Source: Chondrus crispus (Eukaryota; Rhodophyta; Florideophyceae; Gigartinales; Gigartinaceae). Taken from it: a stretch of DNA of 64,000 nt. The stretch spans positions 95,244 through 159,243 of the forward strand of contig NW_005178819.1 in NCBI RefSeq assembly GCF_000350225.1, in the 5' to 3' direction. The notes under the pieces were generated by a model. The model was not told the origin of the DNA and ran no database searches. It saw only the letters and a list, made by a program, of their open reading frames with translations. Below are positions 40,588 to 51,358 of the stretch, one piece after another; positions within the stretch are counted from its first letter, which is position 1, and each line of letters opens with the position of its first letter. The translations under genes and the position numbers were made by a program.

Positions 40588-41735
40588 GTGATGGGAATGA
40601 AATTCATGCACATAGCGTCGCGCTGCGCGACCGCCAGTTCTACGCCCGCGTCGCGCGCTGTGTGCTCCACGTCCACCAGAAGCGGATCACGGCCGCCGAG
40701 TGGCACCCGGCCGGCGCCCACTTCGGCACGGGCGACAAGGCCGGCATCATGGCGTGTGGGGTGTCGGCGACGTCCGCCTCCGCGACCCCCTGCACACGTG
40801 CTGCTGGCCGCCGCCCGCAGCGCCGCCTACGTGCACCACTGCAACCTCACCACCTTCGCGTTCGTGCCCGCAAGGGACGAGTTGTACAGCTGCGCAGCGG
40901 ACGGCGTCGTGCATAGGCTCGCGCAGGAGCTGGCCCCGAGCGCCGCACAGCAGGAGAAGCTGTAGGAGGGCGTCAGGGGCAAGGAGAAGGTGCTCAACAT
41001 GAACCCAGAGGGATGGCATGGGCAGCGCAATTTTAAGATGGCGTACAGCTTGGCGGGCGACGGAAACGGGTTGTTCATCGGGGATAATGCTAGCCAATTG
41101 TAGCCCGTGGACTCGCAGGAGGGGGTGTGCTGGTGGATGCATAGGGGCAAGGTGACGTGCGCGGAAGTCAACGTCGCTGGGGAAATCTGATAGCGACGGC
41201 AAACAATGACCGGCGTGTGAGCGTGTGGGAGGCGCGGCGGATGGAGTGAGGCTTCGAGCTGGGGTGGTTCGAGCACGGGCGCGCGGTGAGCAGCGCGTAC
41301 TTCTCGCCGAGTCTAAGCTGCTGAGCAAAACCATGGACAACCGGATCCGCGTGTGGGGCCGCGTCCACGGCTTCGTGGGTGACTTGAACGCACCCACGGA
41401 TGTGTAGCCAGTCGAGATGATTCACTCGGACGACTTCCATCGAAACCTCAACGCGCTACGCGCAGTGTGGGACCCCAAGGACTGGCGCGACGTCCTGGTC
41501 ATTTGCGGGCGGACGATGGTCCACGCGTAAGTGGATGAGGGCGGGGCGCGAGGTGCTGCTGCACCCTGTGGATGTGTTCGCCGCAAGCTCCGGGCACGTC
41601 GTGCACTCGCTCATTGACCCCACCGCCACGCTCATCTGCACCACCAACCGCTTCTCGCCGCTGGCCGACGGCGTGCTCACTGCCGCATCAGGCGACGTCG
41701 TGCTGTGGACGCCTCCGATAATAATGACAACAGAC
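40588..41735 (+). pseudogene. Decayed DDB2-like WD40 gene
   Basis: DDB2 recognises UV photoproducts in global-genome nucleotide excision repair. The plus strand contains its segments in order but in different frames and with internal stops. First comes HVHQKRITAAEWHPAGAHFG, with a conserved SAAYVHHCNLTTFAFVP. Then HRGKVTCAEVN, WFEHGRAVSSAYFSPS and MDNRIRVWG. Next is FHRNLNALRAVWDPKDWRDV. The last is LHPVDVFAASSGHVVHSL followed by PLADGVLTAASGDVVLW. Stops occur at about 40963 and 41101 and in the segment near 41190, with frame changes between blocks. GC content is higher than in surrounding DNA. The sequence ends exactly where pogo transposase homology begins, so a transposon insertion may have removed the last residues. 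Confidence 0.8.
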
Positions 41736-42680
41736 AGGGGAGGTATGGAAAAGAGACTCATTTACTTTGTGATAGAGCATGTGAATACATTTGTGAGGAA
41801 GACCCTACCCCTGGAGCTTTCCGACTTTGTGACTCTTGACGGTCACTCCTCACGAGAAGGATTCGAGTGGCTCGAGTTGTGCAAGCAAAAAAAGTGTGAA
41901 GTCGTTCAGTCTCCCTCAACCACGACTCACTTCTTGCAACCCTGCGACCAGGACATAAACAGTGCATTCAAAAAAGAGATGCGCAAATCCGGGACCTGCT
42001 TCATAAACAAACAACGCTCGACATGCGAAGTGTGCGTGTAAATCTGATGGTGGCGATGTTGGCTTACAGTGAAATCACGGTGGATAAGATTAAGTTAAGC
42101 TTCGAAAAGTCGGGGTTATGGCCAATGGCCTACTCTTTTCTTATCAGGTTTAAGAGACCAGCACCAGATGCGGTCACATGTGACCCAAAAAGTGGCAAAG
42201 TCGTTTCCCTAAATGTCATAAATAGAACCCGGAACCCGACAACCGGACTTTTCGCCAGCTCAAAAAAGCTTTAGAAGCTGCCAAAGACCCAACAACGGGA
42301 CTCAGGGATGTGGAAATGCTTTTGCGCAAAAGCAGAAGTGTGAATAAAATACTTATGACAAGCACGCGTTTCTCGAACATAAAAGTTCGAACGCACGGCG
42401 TGAGAAAAGTGTGGAGTTACAAAAAGGTACACCTGCTCTGTACTTGACTTTGGACGATATAATCGAAAGCAGAAAGGAGAGAGACGTAAAACGTGCTGCT
42501 GAGAGGCATCTCAAAGCTGAGAAGAAGGAACAGCGGGACCGTAGTCGAGCCCAGATGCGATTTTCGAAGGAGAATCGCCGTACAAAGTCAGCAGCTGAAC
42601 CAAATCCCCAGCCCCGCTGTATCCCCCACAGCCTGAACGTTTTTCGCCGACTTCTTGGGCGAGATTCGGAGCGGAAATGA
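41736..42680 (+). pseudogene. Pogo/Tigger-type DDE transposase remnant
   Basis: The frame continuing from the DDB2 tail reads DDE_1-family sequence: second Asp in FVTLDGHSSREGF and third in STTTHFLQPCDQDINSAFKK. A frameshift near 42020 leads to a second frame with ITVDKIKLSFEKSGLWPM, the usual C-terminal end of pogo transposases. Another shift leads to a basic coiled tail at about 42411-42680 (ERDVKRAAERHLKAEKKEQR). The first catalytic Asp and the DNA-binding N-terminus are missing. It is followed 330 bp later by a MITE with mariner-type ends, which this family could have mobilised. Confidence 0.8.
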
Positions 42681-43116
42681 GTAGTACACTCTCGACGCAA
42701 GCGTTCAATAAGGATTTGAGGGGTGAAGAGGAAGTTGTGGAATTTCTGTTATCGCTTTCCAGTACATAACTAAAATCACCAAATTGTCCCTTTTGCCATT
42801 TGAGCCCTTTTGGCACGTATCGGAAAATGTCGAATGGCTTCCAACAGGTTGTTTTTGCCATCGTATTTTTGTCGTGGACGGCACATGGACACCCGACTGG
42901 CTGTAGCGGACACTTTTTGGCTGCTTGAGATAGTGCCATCCAAAACTTGCGGGGCTCTGCCAAAAAAATTCCCAAATTGCCCCGGCCAGGAAGGGTACTG
43001 TACGTACAGTGCCTCCTACGATATAGTGCTATAGCGTGACATACCTCTAGCTATGGTACTATTGGGGGATGGCACTATATAAAAGAGTCTCAAATACATA
43101 TATTTGGGGACAAAGC

Positions 43117-43246
43117 TTTCATCACGCGACGTGTACACGGGTACACGTGAGAGCTCTGGCTCCGACACCTCCAGAGCGAGTAGGATAAGAGGGGGTGCAA
43201 TGTCCGCCCAGAGTAAAGGAAGTAGCCACGAGACTCAGTAACAACA
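43117..43246 (+). repeat. 5' LTR of the copia element (130 bp, shortened)
   Basis: It matches the last 130 bp of the 3' LTR with few differences, sharing GTGTACACGGGTACACGTGA and ending AGTAACAACA. It lacks the first 100 bp of the 230-bp 3' LTR. The loss lies precisely between two copies of TCATCACGCG, consistent with deletion by recombination between short repeats. Confidence 0.85.
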
Positions 43247-43256
43247 GGTTATGGGC
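43247..43256 (+). promoter_or_regulatory. Primer-binding site, half-tRNA(iMet) type
   Basis: GGTTATGGGC directly follows the LTR. It is complementary to GCCCAUAACC of the initiator tRNA anticodon stem-loop rather than to the tRNA 3' end. Drosophila copia uses the same site, primed by the 5' half of tRNA(iMet). Confidence 0.8.
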
Positions 43257-43542
43257 ACCACAGCCTAAGAGCCGCTACCACTGCCCTCATCACGCTCACG
43301 TCAGTTGAGCTTCGCTCCTGAGTATATTGAGTTGAGCCTTGCTCCTTGTGTACGACCAAGCCTTCGGTCGATCATCGCTCCCGGATATCGATTAAAACCA
43401 TTTCGCCTAACGACCCCTCTCCCTCTCCGCGATCTAAAAGACGCCACTACCGCACCACTGCTTACATTTGGTCCGATCTATATTCAAAAGCCAAGATAGC
43501 ACAGCAAGAAGCAGAAGTCATCACGCCAACCAACATGTCCAT

Positions 43543-44210
43543 TGTAGTATAACGACGGACGCGCGCGCGGGGAGATTATTAACAGTGCGGCCGTGCACGG
43601 TGGACACGTGGGCGGGTGTGCCCACGTGTAGGGAGCGCGCGCGTGCCGAGCGGTCGTAATCTGGCGTACGTGTACAGTAGTGCACGTGTCGGCCAAGCAG
43701 TAGTCTACCAGTATGACGCGTGTACGCTAGCACACGTGGCATCCGTGCGGTAGTCTGTAAGCAGCGCGTGTGTACAGTAGTACACACGTGTAGCTACAGC
43801 GTCCGCGCGGTAATTAGGAATTGAGGCGCTAGTTTTTTAATGGCGTACAGTACCTGGTACGCACTAGGCGGCAGGTACTGTATACTGGGACAGGTGTCCG
43901 AGGCGTCCCTCTGAGGGGTTAAGACCTGACACCCGTCCCCACCAGTAAACTGGGGCAAGCTCGCCCCCGTCCCTTTCGCGCCTATATACGTCCGTTTCGG
44001 TTGTCTATCGCGCGCGATGGCTTCTAACCCGTTACCGGTCGCTCCCGTTCACGCACCACGGGGCGACTGCGCGTAACCGGCCAGTGAGCCACTCCCTTTT
44101 CGCGAGCTCGTCCGATCGGTTACCGCGCGCCGCGCGTCTCGCGTCGCGAGCTCCCTCGGCTCATCCTCCGAGCTTCTCGCCCGCTAGGGTTTGAGGAGAG
44201 TTGTACCACA
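43543..44210 (+). mobile_element. Solo LTR-like insertion, family B, copy 1 (668 bp)
   Basis: It starts TGTAGTATAAC and ends GTTGTACCACA, flanked by the perfect 5-bp duplication TCCAT (43538-43542 and 44211-44215). It is inserted just after the gag start codon of the copia element. CACGTGT motifs crowd its first 250 bp and a TATATA-like box lies near 43983. There is no coding content. TG...CA ends and 5-bp duplication indicate an LTR left by recombination. Confidence 0.88.
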
Positions 44211-46852
44211 TCCATCAACCCAGCTGAAACCCCCCCGCTTGGGCAAGGCCACGACACTACCCCCCAAGCCTCAACTGTAACGGTCAACTCAGCCGTCTAC
44301 CAGTGGAAATTCACGGAAGAACTCCCCAAACTGACCGATCGCAACTTCATACAATGGAAGGCCGCACTAGAAGACATACTCACCGAACACGAATTGAACC
44401 CCATCATTACGCCAGGATTTACCATGCCGCCGGAATCCAGCACTAGGGACAACCGCTTCTACCACAAGGCATTCGCAAGCTGTCGCCGAATGATCAACGC
44501 TAGTATCGAAACTGAAATAAGCGACTTACTCCCCGCTACCTTGTACAGCGAAGCCCCGGCCAATATTGTCACGTACTTACAAGATCTCTTTCAAGTCTCC
44601 TCCCCCTCGCAACACGCAATCCTAGAAAAGGAGGCGCGCTCCATCAAGCTCATTGGCGACCTATCAATCAAAGACTATGTTCACAAGCATCGCGCCCATA
44701 GAGCAAGAATGATCGCCGCAGAATACCCCCACATTCAGCATGAATCGACTACTGTCAAATTCATGGCCGAAGGCTTGCGCGACAACCCCTCATTTTTCGA
44801 TATGATACGTACTTTCAAAGCTGCTGGCTTCCCCGTTTCAATCTCAGCCCTTCATGACCGCCTCCTTGACATCGAAGACGAAAACGACAAAACCAACCTC
44901 ATCCCACAACCTACCCCAATCCGACCGAACTATCACGGACTTGCCGAGAGGGGCCGCGGAGGAAGACCTGGATATCGCCGAGGACGTGGTCGCGGCCGCG
45001 GGAAGTACGGGCAACCCTGGCAACCCTACCGTCACGGACTCGCTAACCAGCTGAACCAAATCGCACAAGTCGGTAAACTGCTCACAGCATTCAATCACCC
45101 GCAAAACAAACCTATCCCACCCGCACGAAGACCTAACCGCCGCCCAACCCAAGCACACTCCGCCACTACAGCAGACCAACACGAGGAAAAGGAGCCCCTT
45201 CTTGATCTAGAAGCGCTTCAAGCACTTCGTGCGGCCGAGGAGGCAGATATGCAAGACATACAACAGGACAGCTCGGATCGTACGTATATCCTCGATTCCG
45301 GCGCAAACCCTTCCCATATCAACCACCCCATCACAGAAATGAAAACCCTAACCCACCTGCTCGAAACAATCACTGCAACCTCATCCTCCCGCGGCGCAAC
45401 ACATTCCGGAATTGCGAAGATCAAGACAACTAAGGGGTATTACTTATCCCTACCTGCAGTTGTCCACCCACTTGTCAAACCCAATCTGCTATCTGTCCAC
45501 GACATCGCTGATCGATGGGGACACGTTGTTTTCTCGAAAAGCACAGCTCACATAGTTCACTCAAAAACACGCCAACCCGTTGTGATCGGCACCGCTCAAT
45601 TTAGCAGAGGACCATATCAATTGGCACACCAGGCAACCCCCGTATTACTATCCTCCAGAACCACTCCCAGAAAAACCACAAGGAAGCCTAGACCCCCCTC
45701 CCCGTCTACTCCCATAGCCCAATCGCAATCAATGCGCAAGGCAATAAAAGCTATCCCACGCACAGCTCAATCCCTCGCCACGCGAGACAAAACCCACCCA
45801 AAACGCACACCACGACTTCCAAACAACTCCCCGCACCCTCCATCCAAGTCCGATGCCAAAACAGATGCATTTCACTTCTGTCATCTCGTGTTTAACCACG
45901 TAAACCTCCGCACACTACAAATCATGGCCCGGGAACAACTTATCCCACTCCCGGATATTCTGAAGACATCTCCACCAAAGCTTACATGCTCAGGTTGCGC
46001 CAACGGAAAACTTCGACCGCAACCACACAAAACTACAGTCCACCAATACGAAATCGGCATTGCACTTTCTTCAGACGTCTGTGGACCAATAGCGCCGAAA
46101 TCAATACATGGCAACTCATATTTCGTTTCATTTATCGACACAAAATCTAAGTACGCTATACTGTACTTCATGGCCACCCGCAAGCAACTCATCCGTTACA
46201 TCTCAAACGCTGTATCAATAACCGAGAACCAACACGGACGGCCCCCGCGCATATTCACCACCGACAATGCCGGAGAGTACCTCAGCAAGCAAGCAAACTT
46301 GTTCTACTCATCAAAAGGCATCAAGCTAACTCCATCCACGCCATATTCCCCACAGGAAAACGGAATCGCTGAACGTCTTAACTGTACATTGATGACAGCT
46401 GCACGAGCATCGCTATTTCACAGCAACCTACCCGATATTTATTGGGAAGACGCTGTTCGGGACGCCCTATTCAAGTACAATCTCACTCTACACCACACCA
46501 CCCAACAGTTGCCCCATACCATGTGGTTTGGAATGGCCCCCACCCTCAACAAACTTTATACATTTGGACAGCTCGGATTCATACCGCACCTCGGCCCCAA
46601 GAAAAAGCCCACTTCTCGAGCTATACCAGTCAGATATATGTACGCCACCGACCTTACCCACATCGCCGTACAAAACCTTGCCACTCGGTCGTTCCAACGC
46701 GCACGAGCGGTGGACTTCCACCCCTATCAACATTACAGCGATCAGGTCCACACGCAAACCATGGCGTACAAGTCTCACGCCCCACACCCCGACCCACATA
46801 GGATCACACCACACCAGCCCCTCGTTCATTACCTCAAGCACGGCAGTACCCT

Positions 46853-47430
46853 TGTGGTATAACTACCTTCGTCCCGACCACTCGGAACGAGGGGGGTTAG
46901 AGGTAAGGGAGCGCGCGCCGCTGGGTAACCCACGCGAGCGCAAACCGTACGGAAGGACTCCAAAAGAGGGAAGGCTCACGTGGCCGGTGACGCGCAGCTG
47001 GTCGGTGGTGTTAGATCCGGACGGCCGGTCACGCGTTAGAAGCCTGAGACTTAGAGGTAAAACCGGACGGAGTTAGCAAAAAGCCGTAAAGGGAAGGGAG
47101 GCAAGTCTGCCTCCCGTTTACTGGAACGGTGCAGGTGCCCCCGGTCTTAACCCCTAAGTGGGACGCCAGGACACCTGTCCCGCTACAGTAGCTGTTACTT
47201 ACTGTATACCAGCTACTGTGCTAAGTTGGCTAATTTGTGCCGTTAACTACTAATTACTAATTACTTACCGTTCGGATCCTACACGTGTAACCAGCGGGGT
47301 ACCACTGTACTCCGCACCGGCCGTGTGCTGTAAATATAACTCCTTACAGTTCTTCTCGCGCTTACAGCCCATCGTACTGTATCCCGGGGCGGCAGCGGTG
47401 GTGCGATTGCTTTCGCGCCGTTGTACTACA
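46853..47430 (-). mobile_element. Solo LTR-like insertion, family B, copy 2 (578 bp), inverted
   Basis: It starts TGTGGTATAAC and ends TTGTACTACA on the plus strand, flanked by ACCCT and ACCCC (one mismatch). Its reverse complement aligns with copy 1 through GGGACAGGTGTC, GGGGTTAAGACC, CCAGTAAAC and the ending ACCACA. It separates integrase from reverse transcriptase in the copia pol. Confidence 0.88.
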
Positions 47431-49073
47431 ACCCCGACGCCCAGGCGTGGAGCAAAGCCCACGACGCAGAGCTCAACAAGATTGACGAGACCAAAGTCAT
47501 CCGATGGCTACCCAACTCGCAACTGCCACCCAAAACCAGCTTGATACCACTAAAAATGACATATACGTACAAACGATCACCAGCTGGCAATATTAACGAA
47601 AGAAAAGCACGCTGCGCAGTACGAGGCGATTTAATGAAGCCGGGTATCCATTACAACCCTGCCCACACAGCCTCATTCATGGCCGACAAATCACCGTAAG
47701 ACTGCTCTTGGCCTTGAAAGCCACCGGAACACTTGTTGCTGAACATTTTGATATCAAATCAGCATATCTCCACGAGCCGTTTAAGTACGAAAAGCATGAG
47801 TTTGTACGCCAATATCCACGATTCGACGGTACCCTAGAACACAAAGGCTCAGGGGGAAGGCTAGCCCGAAACTTGTACGGCAACCCATCCGGCGGCTACT
47901 ACTACGTCGAAGGAGCTTACCAGACTTGGATACACACAAAGGAACAACGACCCATGCCTATTTTTCCGCATAATCAACCCAAGGCCCTTCATCCTGATAG
48001 CCCTAGTCACAGACGATTTTTTATCAGTCTCCACATCACAAGCACTAATCACACAACTCTACACTGAACTGACGAAGAAATACGATGTCAAAAGACTTGG
48101 AACCCCTACGCAATATCTCGGAGGGACAATAGCTCACGGCAACGACGGATCTATACACATAAGCCAGCCAAATTACATTGACAGAATCCTAACGAATATG
48201 CGAATGCAAGACGCGAATGGACGCCGCACCCCTTATCCAGATGGCCAAAAGTGGCATGGACCTACAAGCGACGACAAGCCAGCCCCACAACTACGCGAAA
48301 TATATCAAAGCATACTGGGGGAACTACGCTATGTCGCAGACTCCACTCGTCCCGATATCATCTTCGCCGTTAACAAACTGGCCGCGGCTATTCATTCACC
48401 AACGTGCAGACACTGGCTTTTACTTAAAGCCCTCGCTCGGTATCTCAAGACAACCAAACATGTCGGAATTCTTTACAAACCGGACAAAAAAGGGATAAAA
48501 CTTTGGTGCTTTATACAAAAAAAGTCACCAACCAAACCACACACGGAAACTATAACGACATTCTCCGACGCAGACTTCTCCGGTGACATCTGCGATAGCA
48601 AATCAACCTCAGGGGCACTTCACTTGTTTAATAATTCCCCAATCGCATGGACCGCTACAAAACAAACCATGCAGGCTCTGTCCACGTGCGAGGCCGAATA
48701 TATAGCAGCTACAAGCCCAGTACAAATGACCCAATGGCTACGCAGACTGCTCTCCGAAATCGCCCTACTTCCACCCTCTCCAACGCATTTATACTTGAAT
48801 AATCAAGCAGCAATCGCGGTGGCAAACAACACTGCACCAACAAAACGCAGAATGTTCATAGACTTACGCCACCACTTCTTTCGCCAACACATGAAGAAGG
48901 GTAACATTCGAATCCTGCATGTCCCATCTTCCGCCATGCTAGCAGACATATGCACCAAACCCCTAAGCCCTGCAAAGTTTGAGACCCTCAAAGAAGCCCT
49001 TAACCTAGCGCCAAGCACGCAGCAAACACCAACGGCCGACCAGATCGCTACCACCACTTCAAAACAGGAGGCG

Positions 49074-49303
49074 TGTCATCACGCGCCCACTCCATGAGAT
49101 GAAGCGATCGCGCAGATACAGTTGTTTCAAATGGCACGCGAATCTCCTCTTCCTTCCGCCAATGTCATCACGCTATCATCACGCGACGTGTACACGGGTA
49201 CACGTGAGAGCCCTGGCTCCGACGCCGCCAGAGCGAGTAGGATAAGAGGGGGTGCAATGTCCGCCCAGAGTAAAGGAAGGAGCCACGAGACTCAGTAACA
49301 ACA
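49074..49303 (+). repeat. 3' LTR of the copia element (230 bp)
   Basis: It begins TGTCATCACGCG immediately after the purine tract and ends AGTAACAACA before AAAGC. The pol stop codon lies 24 bp inside it. It contains the 100 bp missing from the 5' LTR, with an internal TGTCATCACGCTATCATCACGCG doublet. Confidence 0.85.
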
Positions 49304-49576
49304 AAAGCACACTGCTAACACAATCACAACAAAGCCTGCATAACACAACATCCTTTGAGTACTGAACCATGCCGGATGATACACGTGTGAGCTTATGATA
49401 ACCTGTGCCAGAGGGCGAGCCATAGCACTATATAGAGGGAAGCACTACTAAAGTAGGCACTATTGAGCGACCCCCCCTGTACTTTATTAACCACTGAAGC
49501 AACTTCAAACAAGCCCTACAGTATCTATCCAATTCATGATCTGTGTCGGAACTCACTCGCACGCGGCAGTCAGCGG

Positions 49577-50764
49577 ATGAGCGGCTCAGGACGGGAACTC
49601 CTGACACGCGCATTGCGTTCGATTGCACCGGCCACCAAAGCGGATGCCGCGATCTACCTCGCGTTGTCAGGGGGAGTAGATAGTTCTGTTGCGGGTTTGC
49701 TTCTGGCAGAGCGTGGGTGGGCCGTAAAGCCAGTCTTGATGCGATGTTGGGACGATGATAGCGGCGAGCAGGACATAGGAACTTGCCACGAGGCTGAGCT
49801 AAAGACGGCCTCTGCGGCTGCAGCGGCGTTGTCGCTCCCAGAGCCTGAAGTGTTCGACTTCGTCAAGGAATATTGGACTGATGTGTTCGATGGTGTTTTG
49901 CTTTCGGGGTTAGAGGCCGGGCGCACGCCAAATCCAGATCTAGCGTGCAACCGCAGCGTAAAGTTTGGCGCCTTTCCTGAGCGGCTTCAGCAGCACGCTG
50001 GAACGCACGTGACACCGCGCTTTGCTACCGGGCATTACGCGCGACTGCGCCAGGACGGTGAACAGACGACGCTGCTTGCAGCTGTCGACGAGAACAAAGA
50101 TCAAACGTATTTCCTAAGCTCAGTGCCTGGGAAAGCATTGAGAAAGGCATGTTTTCCTGTAGGGAGTTTGCTCAAAGAAGAAGTGCGGACAATTGCGACA
50201 TACGCTGGTCTGCCCGCTGCTACTACACGCTCTTCTCGCGGAATCTGCTTTGTCGGAAAACGGTCAATGGCAACCTTTCTGGAACGGTATCTCAATGGTA
50301 GGAAGGGTGTTTTTATCGATGCAGACAGTGGATCGATTGTTGCGGAGCTACCGCATCACGCTCATACGTACACGACGGGGCAGCGCGCACGGATCGGTGG
50401 AAGTACGGGGAAGGCGCACTACGTGCTGAGGCGGGATGGAGACAATGTGCTGGTGGTTGAAGGGCGAGAGCACCCGAAACTGTACACAACAGAACAAGTT
50501 TGTGGGCAGGTAGATTGGGTCTCTGGTAAAGCACCCGACGGGTTGGGCCGTGAAGGTATTAGACTCGAGTACAAGTCAAACTCATCGGCAAGACGTCTGT
50601 CGTGCATAGTCACAGCTGACGATGGAGAAGGAATTATTATTCAGTTTGAGCGGATGCAGCATATCATCGTATCTGGACAAGCAATTGTACTGTATCAAGG
50701 CGAGGTATGCCTCGGCGCGGCTTGGCCATCTGGACAGGACGAGAGTATCCAAGAAAAGCCTTAG
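49577..50764 (+). CDS. mnmA: tRNA-specific 2-thiouridylase MnmA/TRMU
   Basis: MnmA adds sulphur to C2 of wobble uridine in tRNA-Lys, Glu and Gln; in eukaryotes it acts in mitochondria or plastids. ATG 49577 gives 395 residues; earlier in-frame codons start inside the MITE at TTG and are unconserved. The PP-loop SGGVDSSVAGLLL is near residue 30. The first catalytic Cys lies in GRTPNPDLACNRSVKFGAF and the second in SSRGICFVGKRS. ATGHYARL and DQTYFLSSVP are family signatures, as is the beta-barrel RARIGG. There is no obvious long transit peptide, though the first 25 residues could serve. Intronless. The MITE end lies 97 bp upstream. Confidence 0.95.
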   Translation: MSGSGRELLTRALRSIAPATKADAAIYLALSGGVDSSVAGLLLAERGWAVKPVLMRCWDDDSGEQDIGTCHEAELKTASAAAAALSLPEPEVFDFVKEYWTDVFDGVLLSGLEAGRTPNPDLACNRSVKFGAFPERLQQHAGTHVTPRFATGHYARLRQDGEQTTLLAAVDENKDQTYFLSSVPGKALRKACFPVGSLLKEEVRTIATYAGLPAATTRSSRGICFVGKRSMATFLERYLNGRKGVFIDADSGSIVAELPHHAHTYTTGQRARIGGSTGKAHYVLRRDGDNVLVVEGREHPKLYTTEQVCGQVDWVSGKAPDGLGREGIRLEYKSNSSARRLSCIVTADDGEGIIIQFERMQHIIVSGQAIVLYQGEVCLGAAWPSGQDESIQEKP

Positions 50765-50922
50765 ACGCAAAGCCAGTTCATTTCGTCGAAGCACATCGCA
50801 TGGTCTTTAGCGGGACGATCTCCGTTCAGAATTTTGATACTCACAGACGTATCCATTTGGGTTCCGTCGGGCTGGATGCGAGGCGTTAGAGACCGTTCTT
50901 TGCTAAGCAACAGGAGAGCAAC

Positions 50923-51135
50923 ATGGGAGGACACTTGAGACGTGTCCACTATGTTTACTGCACTGCTGTACCGAAGCTCAGAGACCAAGTTGCAATTGAA
51001 GAGCTTGAGCTTCCTGGCGGCCCTGATGGTCACGTCACCATGAAGATTGAAGAGCTTGAGCTTCCTGGCGGCCCTGATGGGCACCTTGGCAGGTTGGATC
51101 ACGACCACACGTGTCAAACATTTCAACACGTGTAA
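50923..51135 (+). CDS. Possible small ORF with an 18-residue tandem duplication
   Basis: An ATG at 50923 opens 70 codons. The segment IEELELPGGPDGH occurs twice, the two copies 54 bp apart and nearly identical in DNA. It has no known domain. It lies between MnmA and the RHD3-like gene and could be part of a UTR instead. Confidence 0.25.
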   Translation: MGGHLRRVHYVYCTAVPKLRDQVAIEELELPGGPDGHVTMKIEELELPGGPDGHLGRLDHDHTCQTFQHV

Positions 51136-51358
51136 ATGGCTAGGTCTCAGCGCCAAATACTACAAAATAGAAAGTTTATTCAAAACCTACAGCATCACTG
51201 ACCTCCATTGAAGCCTGTACCAGATCTCCCGATCCACTGAGCGGCCCGCCGTCCATGTGCCGCTCCTCAAAGCCTTAGTGGCACACGCTTCCAATTACTC
51301 TTTGCTTTTATCACATTCCCCACCGCAGACCCTTGCTCTACTCCATTCTTGCACAACG

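Larger units (their letters stand above)
43535..49097 (+). pseudogene. copia gag-pol, interrupted and frameshifted
   Basis: The start ATG (43535) is followed after two codons by a 668-bp insertion; the frame resumes at 44211. Gag shows NFIQWKAALEDIL and an Arg/Gly-rich RGRGGRPGYRRGRGRGR tract in place of a CCHC knuckle. Protease has YILDSGANPSHI. The His-Cys zinc region of integrase (CHLVFNHVNLRTL, CSGCANGK) precedes its Asp (SSDVCGP), Asp (FTTDNAGEY) and Glu (PQENGIAER). A second insertion lies at 46853-47430. Reverse transcriptase resumes (AWSKAHDAELNK), shifts frame near 47697 and again near 47930, and contains VTDDFL in place of YVDD. RNase H follows (TFSDADFSGD, LSTCEAEYIAA). Stop at 49095. 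The element cannot be autonomous as read. Confidence 0.92.
43117..49303 (+). mobile_element. Ty1/copia retrotransposon, defective, with nested insertions
   Basis: The element is flanked by the 5-bp duplication AAAGC (43112-43116 and 49304-49308). The order is 5' LTR 43117-43246, primer site, gag start 43535, solo LTR-like insertion, gag-protease-integrase, second inverted LTR-like insertion, reverse transcriptase-RNase H, purine tract AAAACAGGAGGCG (49061-49073), 3' LTR 49074-49303. Integrase precedes reverse transcriptase, which defines copia. LTR ends read CAACA-type. Excluding the two insertions it is about 4.9 kb, normal for the group. Confidence 0.95.
43007..49479 (+). mobile_element. 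Mariner/pogo-type MITE, copy 2, split by copia
   Basis: The left part (43007-43116) begins CAGTGCCTCCTACG after TA. The right part (49309-49479) ends GAGCGACCCCCCCTG before TA. Together they give 281 bp matching copy 1 at 28578-28871 on the opposite strand. Copy 1 reads GGGGACAAAGCACACTGC through the junction, which proves the empty site. The right end lies 97 bp upstream of the MnmA start codon. Confidence 0.92.

Noticed and set aside
42700-43005. Possible gene between the pogo remnant and the MITE
   Set aside because: Only short frames in all directions and no motif.
49463-49576. N-terminal extension of MnmA beginning in the MITE
   Set aside because: Non-ATG start and MITE-derived residues; ATG 49577 begins the conserved protein.
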